From positions 1 to 8,726 of the forward strand of contig CAUZSH010000070.1 of NCBI GenBank assembly GCA_963582935.1: a stretch of DNA of 8,726 bases, in the 5' to 3' direction. Within the stretch, counting starts at the first letter, position 1. Each line of letters begins with the position of its first letter. A program made the translations under genes and the position numbers. The notes under the pieces were generated by a model that worked only from the letters and a program-made list of their open reading frames with translations, did not search any database and was not told where the DNA came from. This document shows, one piece after another, positions 6,547 through 8,726 of the stretch. This DNA is from CAUZSH01 sp963582935 (GTDB taxonomy: Bacteria > Pseudomonadota > Gammaproteobacteria > Francisellales > Francisellaceae).

Positions 6547-6684
6547 TCAGCATATATTTCGTGTTGCAAATTGTCTACACATGAACAATTCAAAATGCCT
6601 CTCTAAGGACTCCTCAGCTCGATCTTTGACGGGAACTACTAGCATCTTATAATCCAACCGACCCGGGTGGCGGTGGCGGCACAT
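6547..6684 (-). CDS. Small ORF of 45 codons, doubtful
   Basis: An ATG-started frame of 45 codons begins MCRHRHPGRLDYK, continues LVVPVKDRAEESLERHFEL and ends RQFATRNIC. The middle third is charged and helix-like, as in a real protein, but no Shine-Dalgarno precedes the ATG and the opening residues are encoded by an unusual GC-rich patch. It may be a remnant of a lost gene, or chance. I do not recognise it. Confidence 0.2.
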   Translation of the reverse strand: MCRHRHPGRLDYKMLVVPVKDRAEESLERHFELFMCRQFATRNIC

Positions 6685-6890
6685 TAATTTTCAGTGGATA
6701 CAAATTACTCTTTTCCAAAATATACTTTTGCTTAAAGTTTAGACGGAAAAACCAAATAGATCAAATTTCAATTCATTCTATTTCTTTAAATATCAACAAG
6801 TAACCTGCATTTTATGTTATAAACTTATAGATCGTTACATCAAAAGAAACTTATTCGCCAGATAAAATTCAATCGAGCAGCTCTGATCTA

Positions 6891-6919
6891 TTGCAATACA
6901 ATCGTTTACGGCGTAAAAT
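6891..6919 (+). promoter_or_regulatory. Sigma-70 promoter of ssrA
   Basis: TTGCAA (6891-6896) and TAAAAT (6914-6919) are separated by exactly 17 nt and lie 10 nt before the mature 5' end of tmRNA at 6930. Initiation would occur a few bases upstream of the mature end, leaving a short leader to be removed by RNase P. Confidence 0.7.
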
Positions 6920-6929
6920 TAGGACAACT

Positions 6930-7343
6930 GGGGGCGATTATGGTTTCGACGAGAGCTACAACGTCTGCGGTGCATGTCGAGGGAGTATCGACCTCGTTAA
7001 TATCAGATGCAATTGCTATAATAACTGGCAATAAAAAAGCAACTCGTGTTGCAGCTAACGACAGCTCATTTGCAGCTGTTGCTAAAGCCGCTTAATCTAA
7101 CTAAACCTTAGATACACGGTGGATATATTTGGTGTGCTTATGAACCGAATTCACTATCCACTCACCCTTTCATAAGATCGCTCTGAGGTTTGTCTGGCAT
7201 CTCAAAGTTAAAACCCTACAGAATCGCTAAAGGTTTTCCCTGGCTGTCGGGTAACTTTTAGTTAAACTAATAGATTGCCTAAGCATGTAGATCCAATGAT
7301 TGAGGGTTTTCGGACGCGGGTTCGACCCCCGCCGCCTCCACCA
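6930..7343 (+). ncRNA. ssrA: Transfer-messenger RNA (tmRNA)
   Basis: tmRNA, with SmpB, rescues stalled ribosomes and tags the unfinished peptide for proteolysis. The 414-nt gene is one-piece. The 5' GGGGGCG (6930-6936) pairs with CGCCTCC (7333-7339), with the G-U third pair also found in E. coli, followed by discriminator A and an encoded CCA (7341-7343). The T-arm is GCGGG-TTCGACC-CCCGC (7316-7332), preceded by the conserved TTTTCGGAC. The 5' part shows the conserved GGTTTCGACG and GGTGCATGTCGAGG. Pseudoknot PK1 is formed by CGAGG/CCTCG (6978-6982, 6992-6996) and GTATC/GATGC (6985-6989, 7006-7010). AAGCATGTAG near the 3' end (7281-7290) is also conserved. The tag frame ends in TAA at 7093-7095. 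It is transcribed towards the convergent lipoprotein gene at 7429. Confidence 0.97.
7027..7095 (+). other. tmRNA tag-peptide reading frame
   Basis: The frame starts at the proposed resume codon GGC (7027-7029) and gives GNKKATRVA followed by ANDSSFAAVAKAA, 22 residues, then TAA. The bases before it, AATAACT, resemble the AATAGTC that precedes the E. coli resume codon, and the resume codon lies 16 nt after PK1 (11 in E. coli). Starting instead at GCT (7054-7056) would give the more usual ANDSSFAAVAKAA of 13 residues. The final AKAA fits the hydrophobic or Ala-rich ends recognised by ClpXP-type proteases. From memory, the Francisella tag has nearly the same 22 residues. Confidence 0.75.
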
Positions 7344-7451
7344 GTTTCACTTATTAACAACATCCAATATCATCTAGTGCCGATGGGTGGTAATGCCAGT
7401 GCCACGGTAAATACACTTGGCGCAGGAGTTATTTATGACTTAGGTGGCTAA
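7344..7451 (+). pseudogene. Possible 3' remnant of a gene after ssrA
   Basis: From the end of tmRNA a plus-strand frame stays open for 35 codons and ends in TAA at 7449-7451. It reads NIQYHLVPMGGN, then SATVNTLGAGVIYDLGG. The alternating pattern and the YDLGG end recall the last strands of an outer-membrane beta-barrel. It has no plausible start and overlaps the end of the minus-strand lipoprotein gene. It could be a decayed remnant or chance. Confidence 0.15.
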
Positions 7452-7465
7452 TAACTGGTTTTTTT
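7396..7465 (+). terminator. Candidate ssrA terminator
   Basis: CCAGTGCCAC (7396-7405) can pair with GTGGC (7444-7448) and ACTGG (7454-7458), with a 5-nt bulge, followed directly by seven T residues (7459-7465). The 38-nt loop is large for an intrinsic terminator. A competing hairpin, GCCAGTG (7395-7401) with CACTTGGC (7414-7421), has no T-run. The structure lies inside the 3' end of the convergent lipoprotein gene. Confidence 0.3.
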
Positions 7466-7938
7466 AGATAATTGACAAGTTGCTCAGCAAATTTTTCTCG
7501 CACACCTTCAATCTGTTGTACGCCACGCCCTGTCACCACAAACACGCCTGATGCCACTATTTGCTGTTTGACATTAAACACCTCAATATAAGCTTGTACC
7601 GTATTGGTTGACAGCGTGCTACCTTCAACCTTACTAACGGTTATTTTAATTGTATCGCCAACATCTGCCCACAGGTGCTCTTTTTTAAGCTCACTTAGAA
7701 TTGCATTATATAACAAATTTTTCTGCTCAACCTTTTCCTTACCAGGAATGCTCAACCCTTTCATATCTACTTCTATCTTATGGATGGCCACCACAGGTCG
7801 CTGCTTTGGAACAATGACCATGCTTCGAGCATCTGGGTTTCTAAAGGTATTCACAGCCATCATGCAGCCTGTTAATTGTGTGATAACCACAAATAACGAT
7901 ACCGGGATCAAAAAACACTTAATAAATTTTGATTTCAT
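7429..7938 (-). CDS. Putative lipoprotein, paralogue of the adjacent upstream gene
   Basis: The 169-residue product starts with a typical lipoprotein signal: positive KSK/K, a hydrophobic stretch (9-21) and the lipobox LTGC with Cys25 as lipidation site. Met follows the Cys, so no inner-membrane retention Asp is present and sorting to the outer membrane is likely. The mature part of about 145 residues looks like a small mixed alpha/beta domain. It shares blocks with the neighbouring lipoprotein: VIV-K----AI-K (41-54), an I-S-LK-L helix (80-89) and a C-terminal block VAS--F then FA--V-YLKKP (128-161). I do not recognise a named family. It is the second gene of a probable two-gene operon, 20 nt after its paralogue, preceded by an AAGAG-like ribosome site. 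Its 3' end converges with ssrA. Confidence 0.85.
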   Translation of the reverse strand: MKSKFIKCFLIPVSLFVVITQLTGCMMAVNTFRNPDARSMVIVPKQRPVVAIHKIEVDMKGLSIPGKEKVEQKNLLYNAILSELKKEHLWADVGDTIKITVSKVEGSTLSTNTVQAYIEVFNVKQQIVASGVFVVTGRGVQQIEGVREKFAEQLVNYLKKPVISHLSHK

Positions 7939-7958
7939 TTTTTAACGCTCTTTTTGAA

Positions 7959-8576
7959 TTATGTTGAATGCTGATGTTTAACATGAACCATTGGTTGCTT
8001 GATGTAAGTCGCAACGGACTGAGCAAAGGCTTCTTTGGCATACTCTAAGCTTCTAAAACCTGCCGCATCCACAAAATAGGCTTTGGATGCAATGACTTTA
8101 CCCTCATAATCCTTAATGATCACATACGTAGAAATTGTGCGATCGGTATAACCATCCACTACTTCTCTTATTTGAATTATTAGGCTATCACCTCTTAAAT
8201 CTCCTGACTGATAAAGATTCTTTGACTTTAATGCAGAGATAATCAAAGGTCTTAAGGTTCCCTTCTTTTGAAGTTCAATCGTACCAGATGAACCCATACC
8301 AGCAACATAAAGCGTCACTTTATCAATAGCAGTTATATTTTTCTTCTTCTTAACCACAATAACTTGCGTTGCATCTGAACCTTTATAAGTATCGTAACCG
8401 GATTGAACTGCCATAATACCAGCACCAATACAACCCGATAAAATAAGGCATGAAAGCAATAACAATGATCCTTTTATAACCGTATTTCTATGTCGATTAT
8501 TTTTTAACATTTTTTTTGTCATCCATTTCGGTGAATTTGAGTCAACCATTAAAGCACACTTTTTAATCAATTGCAT
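7959..8576 (-). CDS. Putative lipoprotein, first of a paralogous pair
   Basis: The frame has 205 codons, but the real start is probably internal: Met19 (ATG at 8520-8522) or Met23 (ATG at 8508-8510). From there the protein has a normal lipoprotein signal: basic KNNRHR, a hydrophobic run (35-45) and the lipobox LSGC with Cys49. No good Shine-Dalgarno precedes the first ATG; a GGAT lies 10 nt before Met23. The mature N-terminus is glycine-rich (IGAGIMAVQSGYDTYKG). The rest matches the neighbouring lipoprotein: VIVVKKKKNITAIDKV (72-87), LIISALKSKNL (111-121), VIASKAYFV (161-169) and FAQSVATYIKQP (184-195). Isoleucine follows the lipidated Cys, which favours the outer membrane. The function is unknown; the conserved C-terminal helix before a Lys-x-Pro end is the best family signature. 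The product ends in a His-rich tail (HVKHQHST). Confidence 0.83.
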   Translation of the reverse strand: MQLIKKCALMVDSNSPKWMTKKMLKNNRHRNTVIKGSLLLLSCLILSGCIGAGIMAVQSGYDTYKGSDATQVIVVKKKKNITAIDKVTLYVAGMGSSGTIELQKKGTLRPLIISALKSKNLYQSGDLRGDSLIIQIREVVDGYTDRTISTYVIIKDYEGKVIASKAYFVDAAGFRSLEYAKEAFAQSVATYIKQPMVHVKHQHST

Positions 8577-8726
8577 CTAGAATTTTTTCGATATTCATTT
8601 GCACATTTATAAGGCAATAAGACAAATGCTTTTAAAACATCTTGCTTACCACAATAAAGCACTTATGATGTCACTCAATCTTATTACATTTATCAAGTAA
8701 GAAAATACATGCACTCCATTCCCTTA
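8577..8726. other. Intergenic end of the window
   Basis: This AT-rich stretch must carry the promoter of the lipoprotein pair. A TATAAA on the minus strand (about 8605-8610) is a possible -10, but no convincing -35 stands at the right distance. A plus-strand ATG at 8709-8711 begins only six codons before the edge and cannot be judged. Confidence 0.4.

Larger units (their letters stand above)
6499..6929. other. Intergenic stretch upstream of ssrA, no firm gene
   Basis: This 431-base, mostly AT-rich stretch separates the dead oxidoreductase from ssrA. It contains a 45-codon ORF of doubtful status (6547-6684), a sharply GC-rich patch (about 6657-6682, CCGGGTGGCGGTGGCGGC core) and the ssrA promoter at its right end. 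I see no tRNA, transposase or integrase fragment in it. Confidence 0.6.

Noticed and set aside
6657..6690. GC-rich patch as an attachment-site copy of the tmRNA 3' end
   Set aside because: Compared with the last bases of ssrA on both strands, it shares only short G/C runs and no continuous match.
5925..6910. Shared 10-mer ATCGTTTACG at 5925 and 6901
   Set aside because: Matches of this length are expected by chance in a window of this size, and the flanking bases differ.
7604..7945. Plus-strand ORF of 113 codons opposite the lipoprotein gene
   Set aside because: The minus frame has a signal peptide, a lipobox and a paralogue next door; the plus frame has none of these.
1..8726. CRISPR array, toxin-antitoxin, restriction or other defence system, intact insertion sequence
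   Set aside because: No regularly spaced repeats, transposase motifs, integrase or paired toxin-antitoxin genes were seen on reading both strands.

Overview
The window comes from an AT-rich gammaproteobacterial chromosome. The evidence is an E. coli-type thrS-infC-rpmI-rplT operon, an infC gene that appears to use the rare AUU start codon, exonuclease I and DinG genes of gammaproteobacterial type, and a one-piece tmRNA. The tmRNA tag closely resembles the tag I recall for Francisella, so a relative of Francisella or Piscirickettsia (Thiotrichales-like) is my best guess. That placement rests on memory of one tag and is not certain.

Layout, left to right. Positions 1-2544 (minus strand) hold a two-gene DNA repair unit: sbcB (exonuclease I), then a DinG-type iron-sulfur helicase cut off by the left edge. 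Positions 2584-5727 (minus strand) hold the translation operon thrS, infC, rpmI and rplT, closed by a strong hairpin terminator at 2584-2609. In E. coli the pheST genes follow rplT; here they do not, and sbcB-dinG comes next. Positions 5728-6929 are a 1.2 kb gene-poor stretch with the thrS leader and promoter, a hairpin-rich element, a truncated FAD oxidoreductase, an unrecognised 59-residue C-terminal fragment and two tiny ORFs. It looks like a zone of gene decay. Positions 6930-7343 (plus strand) are ssrA (tmRNA), with a good sigma-70 promoter and an encoded CCA end. Positions 7429-8576 (minus strand) carry two adjacent genes for small lipoproteins that are distant paralogues of each other. 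The last 150 bases hold no gene I can support.

Functionally, the window combines translation (ThrRS, IF3, L35, L20, and tmRNA for ribosome rescue), DNA repair (ExoI, DinG) and an envelope lipoprotein pair of unknown role. I found no convincing new defence system, CRISPR array, integrase or intact insertion sequence. The points most worth a second look are the AUU start of infC, the long tmRNA tag, the debris between thrS and ssrA, the lipoprotein pair, and an unusual Cys in the ThrRS motif 'NCPTC'.
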